Below are positions 54,621 to 64,000 of a stretch of 64,000 bases of DNA, one piece after another. Location: contig CM022300.1 of NCBI GenBank assembly GCA_011799875.1, positions 239,580,807-239,644,806 on the forward strand, given 5' to 3'. The stretch is from Thinopyrum elongatum (taxonomy: Eukaryota > Streptophyta > Magnoliopsida > Poales > Poaceae). The first letter of the stretch is position 1; each line of letters opens with the position of its first letter. Position numbers and translations under genes: made by a program. The notes under the pieces were generated by a model. The model made no database searches, was not told the origin of the DNA, and was given only the letters and a program-made list of their open reading frames with translations.

Positions 54621-55166
54621 ATAGCCATGTCAATCACGACGTAGAAATATCATTCACTGGTACAATAGGGCTGGCTCTAAGGCTGGTGATTTTTTTACTT
54701 TGTCTCTTTCTCTTTTTCTCTCATTTACTCACTTTACATAGGAGCATGTGTAGAGGATGGCAATTCCTTTCGATGGGACTTCTTCATGGGGTTTAAGACT
54801 AAGCAGCTCCGAATATTATTCCCGTTGTCCACCACTCTGAATCGTGCCATCTATGATACTCCCATTGCAACAATGAGGTCCACTAGGTCTTACACGTCCT
54901 GTAAGAAGAGTCTGTCCCACAAAACATACATTATTGTTGGCTTCTTGCTCATGTAGTACGTACTACTAGTAGTACTACTACTCGTTCTCCTATAAAACAT
55001 GCGCTTGGCATATAAAAAATATTAACCTTGCGCTTGGCTCTTCGCCTCTTTGGGAAGTCGAGCAATGATGGTACTACAGTATATGGTTGTGGCTATCTGA
55101 CACCGAATGAATTGCTGCATGTCCACCACATGGGCGAGGGGCGAGGGGCGAGGGAGAGTGCGTACT
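54621..55166. other. Intergenic sequence
   Basis: AT-rich with an imperfect (TAG/TAC)n run at 54955-54985. No gene is seen. Confidence 0.5.
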
Positions 55167-55366
55167 ACTACGTCCGTTTCAATATGGAGTACATACGGAG
55201 CAAAATGAGTGAATCTACACTCTAAAATACGTCTATGTACATCAGTATTTGGAGTATGTACTAGTAGTACATATTGAAATCTGCTAAAAGGCATATATTT
55301 CAAACAATATGATAATCTCTCTAACCAAGGTAGGGACGAGGAGTATACATCTAACGGAGGGAGTAG
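55167..55366. mobile_element. Stowaway MITE, degenerate
   Basis: It contains the conserved Triticeae Stowaway body GGAGTACATACGGAGCAAAA, GAATCTACACTCTAAAATAC and a right end ...AACGGAGGGAGTAGTA. The left terminus reads CTACGTCCGTTTCAATATG. Confidence 0.65.
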
Positions 55367-55564
55367 TAAAATTTTCTCCTCGTCCTGCGAGCCACCGCGT
55401 GCGTGGGCGAGGGAGCAGGCGTAGGCGTAGTAAGCAAGCTTCTCCTTGTCCAGCGACTCTGTGAGTCACCACGCCCGTGGGTGGGGGAGAGGGCGAACTA
55501 AGCAGGCTTCTCCTCATTCTGCGAGTTGACGGGACACATCAAAAGTAGTACATACTAGTAAGTG
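55367..55564. repeat. Imperfect tandem duplication
   Basis: TTCTCCTCGTCCTGCGAGCC, then TTCTCCTTGTCCAGCGACTC, then TTCTCCTCATTCTGCGAG, at about 55373, 55440 and 55508. Period about 67 bp. No gene. Confidence 0.7.
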
Positions 55565-56075
55565 CCTACTTTCCGGTCTATATGGCTCAATTTGAAATCT
55601 CCCTAACCATAATAGATGCTGAGTGGTGGAATAAATTTGTTACTACCATAGTTCGCAAAAGTACTAAGCATGTGATGGTGAACGGAGGGAGTACGATACC
55701 GTTAGTAGTACAGTTCTTTTGGAAGGGTTGTAGTAGTCCCTCCCATTCACATGTTCACATTTCAAGCTTCAATAAAAACATTGCATGCAAGGATTAAGAG
55801 AAAACTCAGCAATGCATGTACTCCCTCAATCCATATAGGGTCTAAAATGCATTTTTGAGGCTAACTTTGACCACATGTTAGAGCAGTAATATGACATGCA
55901 ACTTACACAAATCATACCATCAAATTCGTACGTGGTCATTGTACTGCTAACACATGCATGCGTTGCAATTAGTACGTACATGGTACAGTAGTAAACACTC
56001 ACTATCTAGTAGTACGAGTTCATTGCTTGGTTTAGATTTGCAATTGAGGCCCATAAACCAGAAGGGAGAGAATAT
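55565..56075. mobile_element. Stowaway relative of 51017-51335 with further MITE pieces inside
   Basis: It starts CTACTTTCCGGTCTATATGG and ends GGCCCATAAACCAGAAGGGAG, matching the ends of the element at 51017. Inside are an AACGGAGGGAGTA terminus near 55682 and a CTCCCTCAATCCATATAGGG start near 55822, suggesting one or two nested Stowaway insertions. Confidence 0.55.
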
Positions 56076-56204
56076 TATTTTCTGGTACCATCCCCATACG
56101 GCCATACTTGATGTTTGAGAGAAGGGTTATATGTGTTGCTGCAATAGTACCATCCAATCTTCACGTGTGGTGTTTTTCTTGGAAAATTATTACGAGAGGA
56201 TTCT

Positions 56205-57660
56205 ACGATGTGTGAAATGATGTGTTGTTCGTGTGTCCAACTTACTATTGGAAAGGTGTGGCTTTGATATTTTACGGCTCATTAATAGTATTCCTTGCGG
56301 TTGTGCACTCATAATTATGTGCATGGCACGTGGACCCGGATGCTGGATGTCCCACATGTCGAGGAAAGGAAGTTCTGTGCTCCTAGAATGGTTTATCGCA
56401 ATGCCATCGACCTTTCAGCATTTGTTTATATATACTGTGCTAGTAACTATAATTTCTCAGCAAGATAAAAATATACTAGTACAATGCTATGAAGCTTTCA
56501 GCTTTTCTTTCATGTATCTTGCCTTGAAGGTTTTCTTGTTACAACATTCCATCAAATACAAAGGAAACTATCATCCATGCTAATGCATATCAACGATTCA
56601 CATATCAGACCCAATACTTACTTCACAACTTAAGACAAAGTTGTGAGAAGGTGTACAAATAAAGAAAAAATGATCGATCAGGTCCCATCATGCTTTCATT
56701 TCCTGGCCACAATGGACATGTTGGTAGCTATTTTCATGCGGCTCGTTGATGCCCGCCAAGACATGTAGCAGTTGGATACATGCACCATCCCAATATTTTG
56801 TGCAGTTGCACTAAATGGAGCTGAGCATCCGTGTTGACAAGGATATTGAATAAGTGTGATTGCAATAATAGTGGCACTATTGATGAAACATGGAAAGTAC
56901 ACCGGCCGAGCTATAGTATGTTTTCGGCAAAGAACTAGAGAAGATCCACATGCAGCAATGTGGGAAGATGGGCAGTGGAGAAAGGTCGGTTCCAGAGGAA
57001 GATGTACCTGAGGATCATCGGGATGTAACCTGGAGGGCGGTGGCGGGCGGGATCTGCCCATACTGCGGCAGCGAGCAAGGGGCACAGGCACTACCGCGGC
57101 GGAGCTTGCTTTGAGAGAATGGCGGGTACCATAGATCGGAACGCGCCGGCAGTGGGTTTCCTGCGTCGACGCTGGCGACCGGAGCAACGTTGCACATCGT
57201 TCCTTTCGCCGGCGGACTAGATCTGGACGGATTAGGGACCAGCGGTGAGAGAGAGAGAGTGTGTCCACCACCGTCTTGTGTGAGAAAGTAGAATAGACCG
57301 ACCCGAGCAAGCAAGCATTGAAGATCCTGCCTGTATTATATAGTATAGTATAGTGGAGCGATTTCTTTTCTCTCTCGACAACAATAGGTTTATATTCTGT
57401 ACGTGGTCCATTGAGGAATAATTTTTTTTTAATAATGCGCCAACATGTCAAGTTGCACTTTGTTTGTTCATGTGTGGTACACGATCCTCCATCAAGTGGA
57501 AAACCAGTACACGTGTCAAATTACCACGTGGGCTGCCTTTTCGTACAAAAATGAGCTCCACCGTGTACCGGCACGGGTGTGGTTGGGAAAGAGATGGGAG
57601 TACGTGCGTCGTGCGTGCACCTCTTCTCTTCGTGCAGGTACCCCACCTACGTGTGGGTGT
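56205..57660 (-). repeat. Unit A copy A3 with R1
   Basis: R1 at 56205-56400 (GAAATGATGTGTTGTTCGTG, GGCACGTGGACCCGGATGC). Body with GATGCTCAGCTCCATTTAGT and CAACTGCACAAAATATTGGG on the minus strand near 56795-56840. Head block at 56940-57390 with a CCTCAG/GTACAT donor near 57013 and TATA tracts (57335-57355). Upstream sequence runs to 57660 with GAGCTCCACCGTGT as in A2 (54313). A minus-strand frame of 251 codons spans 57451-56696, but it ignores the conserved splice site and is probably fortuitous. Confidence 0.55.
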
Positions 57661-58920
57661 GTGTGAGAGAGATACAAACCTAAAGAGAGATGGCGTGTGT
57701 GTTCGTGAGTGTTTTGGGGGGGGGGGGTGATTTCATGAGTGTATTTGTGGGAATATGTGTCGATGATATCTCAAAAAAATGACACATGCAATGCGTGTGA
57801 AATAGAGGCCTAGCTATATCATATATAGAGGGGATGATCCACGAGAAGAGAAGGAGGGATCATAGGAATGAGATATCGATAGAATCGAAGAGAGGATCAA
57901 GTGTGTGGGTGCGAGATCGATGAAGAGAGCCATCGACATTGTGTGTGCACACGTCAAAGATATAGGGCGACTGACCTACCGGAATGTCTGAGGGGAGAGG
58001 GCAAGTTTGTGTGTGGCAGGGAGACATGACTAGAGCGCTCGATGAATCTGTGTGTGTGGGGTTGGGGGGAGGTAGAGACCTAACTAGAGAGGCAAATCGA
58101 CTCGTATATGTGTGGAGAAGTAGAGACCTAGCTATGTCTTGAGGGAGATCGATCGACATCCATACATAAGTGTAGGATGGGAAATAGGTTGCGAGAGAGA
58201 GAGAGGCAGAGTGCCGGAGGGGTGGTGGTGGAGTTGCTTCTCGGAGATGGTGGGAGAGGCCTACTAGACAAATGGAGGGTACAACTGCAATATCAAGAAG
58301 AGAGGGGATGTGTTTCTGTGTGTGCGTGCGCGTGATAGACGTGTCTGGTAAGCAGACCTAACTAGATCGGTAGATCAATTATTGTGTGTCGATGGAGGAA
58401 GGGAGAGACATAACTAATGAGGTAGATAGATCGGCGCGCGGGGAAAATGAGTTACAGATGACCTAGCTGGCTATATGTATAGTGGGAGATCGGTCGGTGT
58501 ACATCCATTTGTTAGAGGCAAATAAGGCCCAGAGAGTCGGATAGAGAGAGATGGATGGAGCAAGGAGGTGGTGTGAGAGGCCTACTAGATAGGGGGGAGT
58601 AGTGTGCGATTGTGAGATCGATGAAAAGAGGGGCGAGTGTTTACACATGCATGGGACCGTATGAGAGACATGGGGCATGGACGGGGAAAGGAGGAGATGG
58701 AAAGTGTGTGTGTGTGTGTGTGTGTATGTGGTAGTCATACCTCGCTAGAGAGGTTTATCGATCGATGTGTGTCGGAAAGAATGAGTTGTGGAGACCGTGG
58801 GAGAACGACCTAATGAAAATAAACGAATGTGCGCGATGGATAGAATGCTGAGGGAGGGGGAAGGCGTGTGCATGCACGAGAGAAAGTTAGTACTAGCTAC
58901 AAAGATAAGAGGATTGTGTG
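57661..58920. repeat. GT/GA-rich low-complexity region
   Basis: Stretches of GTGTGTG, GAGAGAG and the words GAGACCTAACTAGA, GATCGATCGA and GTGTGTGTGTGTGTGT (near 58705) recur irregularly every 60-120 bp. It looks like a decayed tandem array. No coding sequence. Confidence 0.6.
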
Positions 58921-60060
58921 GGTGTAAAAAGACTAACAGAGATCATAATTCATTATAAGGGTGGATTCATATATTTGAATAAGAGATCATAGTGTTTTAA
59001 ACCTATGCATGCATGAATATAGTGGCGATACACGTGGTGTGGTTTTGTACATGTTATACTATAATGTGATAATGCGTGGTGCTTGCAACTCATAGCTAAA
59101 TATCGAACAATCTAAACCATACTATACATCGAACAATATCACATTTTATTTGAATTTGTGATAATGTGTGGCGTTTGCAGCTCACTGCTAAATACTTGTA
59201 GGCGTAGGGGGCAGGGCACCATACATTATGTGATAAACACATTATACATACGAGACATGGTTTAGATTATGAAGATCTAGCTAGAGCTTGAAATGTACCA
59301 TGGTTTGAAATCAACATAAAGTGGATTCAAAAATTGGAGTTCGAGTTCATATAGTACACATAGTTCATATTAACTCGACAGTAATCATGTGGTGTATTCT
59401 GAAGATAATATACAAACGATGGTTTAACTTGACAACAATCATGATTGTAGATTTTATTCAAATAGAGAAACGAATTCAAATGGCTTAACTTGACAACAAT
59501 CATGATTGTAGATCTTATTCAAATGGAGAAACAAATTCAAATTTAGTTCATATTGAAGCGGTAGTATATATGTTTGGAATGCACTAAAATGTTCATCTGA
59601 GTAGCAAGTTACATCCATTATACACCTAGCGAAATATTTTAATTGAACATAACATGGATTCAAAGTTTTGAATGGCATTTGTAGTAACTCATACAGTAAA
59701 TTGGGACTAGACTCTCTTGTGTGGTGCGAATTGATTTCTTTTTGTTTTTTTTCATCGAGGGAAGTGCGAATTGACTTGGTACAATACATGTTAGGCTTGC
59801 CCTGAAATTTCAACCCGCGCCATGTTATCCCGAAATTTTAAGATATACTCTTTGTTTTGTTGTGCTCCGAAAACTCGCTCCATCTCAACCCGCGCCTTGC
59901 TATCCCAAAATTACAACGCGCGCCAAAAGTACCAACTCCTACGGAATCCCGACACGCAAAATTCCCGTGATATCCCTGAACCGAAAGAACCGCCTAGTTC
60001 AAATCGGTGGGGGTACTTTCGTAACTTACCCCAGATTTCAGACAAGCGCATCCCAAAGCC
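58921..60060. other. AT-rich intergenic with a 61-bp duplication, then a promoter-like region
   Basis: ACTTGACAACAATCATGATTG starts at 59427 and again at 59488 (61-bp tandem copy). AATGTGTGGCGTTTGCAGCTC-like words recur near 59075 and 59165. From 59810 the base composition changes, with CAACCCGCGCC near 59813 and 59886, as in a gene upstream region. No gene is recognised in the first part. Confidence 0.55.
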
Positions 60061-60222
60061 ATGGTTCCCCCTCCCATCCCCTCCGCCCCCATTCGTACAC
60101 TGAGGCCACGAAAACCCGTGAAGCCTCACACCCTCCTCCATCCGCCACCCAGCCGGAGCCTCTTCCCCGACGACATCATCCATCGCAATAGCTCGACGTC
60201 CTTCATCCACCGCACCGGATGA
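60061..60222 (+). CDS. Possible first exon of a plus-strand gene (unknown)
   Basis: An ATG at 60061 gives 53 residues (MVPPPIPSAPIRTLRPRKPV ... ) ending at TGA 60220. The stretch after this is GC-rich and open in other frames to about 60415. Exon-like modules follow at 61190-61400, 62160-62400 and 62790-63940 on the same strand. The basic RTLRPRKPVKP start and abrupt GC rise fit a first coding exon that may splice before the TGA, but no splice site was confirmed and no family is recognised. Confidence 0.35.
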   Translation: MVPPPIPSAPIRTLRPRKPVKPHTLLHPPPSRSLFPDDIIHRNSSTSFIHRTG

Positions 60223-60559
60223 GGATCCGTTGTTGATCTCATCGTCCCACCAGTTTAGCCACCCCGTTCTCCACCTCCAAGGAGTTGCCTCGATGTTCGC
60301 CTCGTCTATCGCGCCACCTCCATTTGCCACAACGTTGTCTTCACCTGCACCACCGGAAGAGCAGCACCATCACTGATTCCTCGGATGAAGCTGAGGCCTA
60401 ATCCGAGCCACCAAAGAGGTTCTACACTAATCACTGCATTTTCTTCTTGATTCAATCTCACAGTGCTGCCGGTGCTCGGTCCCAAGCCTCCATGCCGTGG
60501 CTCCATCTACGGCGGCATCGCCGGCCACTTCCTCCATGGCGTCGCTCCCTCGGCGGCGA

Positions 60560-60905
60560 TGTCCACATCAGTAGGAACTGCTGCTGCTGCTCCGGCTCTC
60601 ACTGGCCCTGCTGCTGCTGCTGCTTCGGCTCTCACTCACACTGTTGCTCTACTCTTGCTCTCGGTCCCCTGCTTGGTCTGCTCTTGCTCTTGCTTGCACT
60701 GCTACTCTTGCTCTTGCTTGCACTGCTGCTCTACTCTTGCTTGCGCTGCTGCTGCATGAGCAGCAGCTCCGGCTCTCGCTCAAGCTCCTGCTGTTGCTAC
60801 CAGAGATGCTGCTACATGACCAGCTACCCCGACTCTCGCACGCGCTACTGCTCTGGGTGCTGCTGCTGCTACACAACCAGCTGCCCCGGCTGCTCTCTGG
60901 TAGTA
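60560..60905 (+). repeat. CTG/GCT-rich low-complexity stretch
   Basis: Runs of GCTGCTGCT and imperfect repeats of CACTGCTACTCTTGCTCTTG (near 60690-60740). Both strands give long open frames rich in Leu, Ala or Ser, which are a product of the repeat. Possibly an expanded intron or untranslated segment. Confidence 0.6.
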
Positions 60906-61009
60906 CGTTCCCTGCTGGAGCGGCTATCGATTTAGATCACTGCTACTCTGCCACTAGTGCTCGAGCGGCCAAAACTATTAGTGCACTGCTTTTCTGCTAC
61001 TAGTGCGTT

Positions 61010-61105
61010 CAGTTTCGACAGTAAAATTCAGTTTCGACAGCAAAATTCAGTTTCGACAGTAAAAATTCAGTTTCTACAGTTAAATTCAGTTTCGACAGTT
61101 AAGTT
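61010..61105 (+). repeat. 19-bp tandem repeat, five units
   Basis: CAGTTTCGACAGTAAAATT and close variants five times in a row (one unit 20 bp), ending GTTAAGTT at 61105. Confidence 0.9.
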
Positions 61106-61179
61106 CAGAGATGAGCGGCTGATGTATTCTACATCATCTATTGGAGATGCTATAGAATTCCACTCAGGTTAACATTGTC

Positions 61180-62789
61180 TCTCTTGTCCTGCTTCAGCGT
61201 CGTCGTCGTATAACTCACCGAAGCTGCTCCAACGACGAAACCCTCCATTACAGCGGAGCAATACCCTCGGCTCCATCTCCAGACGCCTAAGATCTTCCCC
61301 TCCTCCGGCAGCCACATCAGCCGCAGCATCCTCAACGACCAACCCAATGATGCCGAGATCGACATGGCTTCGCCAAAGAGGTTGTACACTTGTTGCATCG
61401 CTTTTTTACTCTACATGTTATATATATTATCCATTGAGCACGCGTAGTAACATGAAATATGATTAGTTTCTCCTACTATATGAGAAGCAGTGAGGTACTA
61501 GGCAACTTAGCTATCCGTGATGGACTCTCTCAAAAGCCATCATTATTTATTTCTGCGCGTTTGAGTTGTGCATGTGTAGATGGGCCTGGGAGTTGAGCTA
61601 GTACGACAGTGGCCTGGGTCCAAAGTAGTAGAAGTAGCACAAAAACGTTTTTGGAGTGTAGGCTTTTACCTGTTCAAGCCTGCCTACTAGAATCGCCAGT
61701 GGTTGAAAGGAAAAGTGAAGGAAAAACATAGGAATTGGAAAGTTTCCTATGGTACTACTATTCATGCATTTGGTTCAAAGGAATGGAGCAAAGGAAAATT
61801 GTAGGATCTGTTCCTTTAGTGTCTCTTTCAAAGACAAATCGTAGGAATTTTAATATCCACTTGGCCCTCCTTTTCAAATTCCTATTCACAAAGAAGAAGA
61901 CTAAGTGATAGTAGCATAATAGCATTATAACTGTACGTTTTCTTGTGGTTTAACTTAATTTGACCATGCTTCTTTGCATTCCTGTGACCTTCCAATTCCT
62001 GTGAACCAAACACCCAGATTAACAGAAATCTTGTGATTTTAAATTCTCTGTTTTGCACGTGCATTCCTATCCTATTCCTGTGTATTTCCTATCCCTGCGT
62101 TGTTAGAATCCTCCAATTAGAGTGAGCCCTTACAGAATTACTTCTATTACAGATAGTTGTCAAAGAAAACCTTGTGTGGTTTGTCCCGCTCCTGCCGCAC
62201 CGTCGTCCACCCCAGCTCAGCTGCTCCAACGATGGAAGGGTCCACCACGGCAGGGATCCGCCCTCTAGACTGTCTTTCACCGCCTCAGATCTTCTTCCCC
62301 GCCGCCGGCAGCCACGACAACTGCATTACCATCATCAACTAAGCAGATGACCTTGAGGACTACACGGGTCCGCAAGAGAGGCCGCACTCTTTTGTGTCTA
62401 CTTACGTTATGTATCGCGTAATATTACATGCTACTTTATCGTCATGTTCACTGTTTAGACTCTGAGTCAGCTCCAAACTAATGCTCAAACTTGAGTTTTT
62501 AAATAGGTGTGGGGTAAATATCGGGGCCGCAATCAATAGTATCTGTCTATTATCTGGTTAATCTCTGGTGTCTACTATGAGTTTCATGTTGGGTGGGAAA
62601 CAAACAGTAAAGAAGCCATTATCTGTATTTTTTAACTGAAGCTATTATCTGCCTGCAAAATAATTGGTTTTGGGTCTATCCACAGGTTCTACCATCACTC
62701 TAGATGTCTGCATGCACTCCTTACATAATCTCACTATGTTTTATTCCTATGCATGTCAGTTATTGTACAAAATGGTACTGAACATGTAG
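61180..62789 (+). other. Two homologous exon-like modules in AT-rich sequence
   Basis: 61205-61400 and 62180-62400 share CTGCTCCAACGA, CCT.AGATCTTC.CCCC and GGCAGCCAC, followed by TGAGGAC or AATGATGCC and AAGAG(G/A)(T/C)(T/C)G. They probably derive from one exon duplicated about 980 bp apart. The first reads AAPTTKPSITAEQYPRLHLQ in one frame; the second is interrupted by TAA after TIIN. 61430-62150 and 62410-62789 hold nothing recognisable. The function is unknown. Confidence 0.4.
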
Positions 62790-63940
62790 AGCAAAAGAGA
62801 CGAGCCTGGCGTGGAAATAAAATTTCATGCAGGTGTCGCTCCATGGTGGGCACAAAGGTAGCCCCCTCCCCCCATTTCAGATTGTAATAAAGAGGAAGAT
62901 AACTGTTCCGAGGGGGATTCAGAAGGAGCAGACCACTCCTATTTACCCCCTCAGCTCTTTGCTCTAACTTGGCATGCTGATGTTGGACATATCATGCATA
63001 TGTTGCCTTGCATTGCTTACTTTATACATCAAATATGTCATCTGCTTAGTTTAGACATGCTTTGTGTGAATGCCATCTGTTTAGTTTCTATATTGTATAT
63101 GTGAATTATGCAATGGCATCTTGTTTAGCCAGGCATCATATATGTGAATTTTGCAATGCTATCCTGCTTAGCCAGTCATCTTATATGTGAATTATATCAC
63201 GCCATCCTTTTTTTTCATTACGTATTACATTTGTCAACAATGTTAGTACATTCAACTACTCTTCCTGTGCATCAGCCATTTGACAGGGTGATGGAAAAAT
63301 CCGGAGTGAAAACAAGGTCTTCAGAGCAGACAATGCTATCTGACGAAGCGCATATCTTGCTGGTTACAGATAGCTCCTCAGAGGAGGATTCAGAGATAGA
63401 TGACCAGTCCTATCCCCCCCGAGGTGTATGCTCTAACTTGGCAGGGTTATGTTGCTCATATCATGCATATGGTGTCTTGCATTGCTATGTCATTTGCTTA
63501 GTTTATACATGCTTTGTGTGAATGCCACCTGTTTAGTGTCTCAGAACCATATATGTGAATTATGCAATGCCATCTTGTTGCAAGACATTATATATGTGAA
63601 TTATGCAATGCTATCTTGTTGCAAGGCATTATACATGTGAATTATGCAATGCCATGCTGTTTAGCCAATCATCATATATGTGAATCATATCATGCCATCC
63701 TTTTTTTGTATTACATATTCCATTTGTCGACAATGTTTGTATATTCAACTACTCTTCCTATGCATCAACCATTTGAATCGGTGATGGAAATATCTGGAGT
63801 GTAAACAAGGTCTTCAGAGTAGATAATGCTACCTGCTGAAGCTGGCATCTTGCTGGTTACAGATAGCTCCTCAGAGGAGGATTCAGAGACAGATGAGCGG
63901 TCCTATTCCCCCCCTTAGGTGTATGCTGAAACTTGGCAGG
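62790..63940 (+). pseudogene. Tandem triplication of an acidic serine-rich exon
   Basis: Three intron-exon units spaced about 471 and 496 bp. Copy 2 (exon about 63286-63421) has an acceptor TTTGACAG, reads VMEKSGVKTRSSEQTMLSDE then LLVTDSSSEEDSEIDDQSYP, and a donor GAG/GTGTAT. Copy 3 (63780-63918) is nearly identical, but its acceptor reads GAATCG and a TAA replaces a Lys codon. Copy 1 (to about 62942) keeps only DNCSEGDSEGADHSY, and its donor is CTCTTT. The flanking introns repeat ATATGTGAATTATGCAATGC. The SSSEEDSE string looks like casein-kinase-2 target sites. The host gene is unknown and may continue beyond 64000. Confidence 0.55.
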
Positions 63941-64000
63941 GTTATAACTCACATCATGTATATGTTATCTTGCATTGCTTAGTTTTTACATCATATACAC

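Noticed and set aside
60447..61003. Leu-rich plus-strand frames (to 162 codons)
   Set aside because: Translation of CTG/GCT repeats; both strands are open.
1..64000. tRNA, rRNA, plastid or bacterial genes
   Set aside because: None seen in any part of the window by reading; no cloverleaf or rRNA core sequence was recognised.

Overview
Nuclear DNA of a large-genome grass, most likely a Triticeae species (wheat, barley or rye relatives); this is inferred from the element types, not from a search. There is no bacterial, organellar or viral signature. Almost everything is mobile DNA, decayed retroelement genes, small MITEs and dispersed low-copy gene families. Only two spliced genes with undamaged reading frames were found: a two-exon GRF zinc-finger gene (51576-52255, minus) and a two-exon unknown gene with a 15-residue repeat (12342-12941, minus).

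Layout. 1-9202: a minus-strand Gypsy retrotransposon of the Tat type (RNase H, then a second archaeal-type RNase H, then integrase). Its 5' LTR is at 8283-9202 and its 3' LTR lies off the left edge. Between pol and the missing 3' LTR is an antisense ORF with a plant B3 DNA-binding domain (196-645). 9203-20044: MITEs (Stowaway, Tourist), a broken gene-family member (9892-10335), the 15-residue-repeat gene, a long block of repeated exon-like motifs called here unit A (14418-18090), and a small Helitron (18395-18633). 20045-23022: terminal region of a CACTA transposon, ending TGTAGTG at 23022. 23023-38153: an Athila-type Gypsy element on the minus strand whose integrase is cut by the CACTA end. 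It is split by a complete nested element (24716-34611, plus strand, 891-bp LTRs, target duplication CAATA). That nested element has a decayed gag-protease, an almost deleted RT, and a long antisense gene resembling the plant Transposase_28/putative gypsy-type family. 38154-41480: gene scraps, MITEs and a GT microsatellite. 41481-45215: a second CACTA terminal region, inverted relative to the first and facing it. 45153-46645: a divergent pair of decayed genes around one TATA-containing spacer. 47151-57660: three diverged minus-strand copies of unit A, with the GRF gene and nested Stowaway elements between them. 57661-59820: GT/GA-rich sequence. 60061-64000: a plus-strand gene-like region with exon-like modules, ending in three tandem copies of an acidic serine-rich exon.

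Cross-cutting observation: nearly all in-frame stops in the two Tat-type gag-pol genes and in several captured genes are TAG or TGA where the reading expects CAG or CGA. This is the C-to-T pattern expected from deamination of methylated cytosine in silenced DNA. Most inactivation here therefore looks like methylation decay plus a few indels. Known: Tat elements often carry additional ORFs, including antisense ones between pol and the 3' LTR. Inferred: both Tat-type elements here do so, one with a B3 domain and one with a Transposase_28-like spliced gene.
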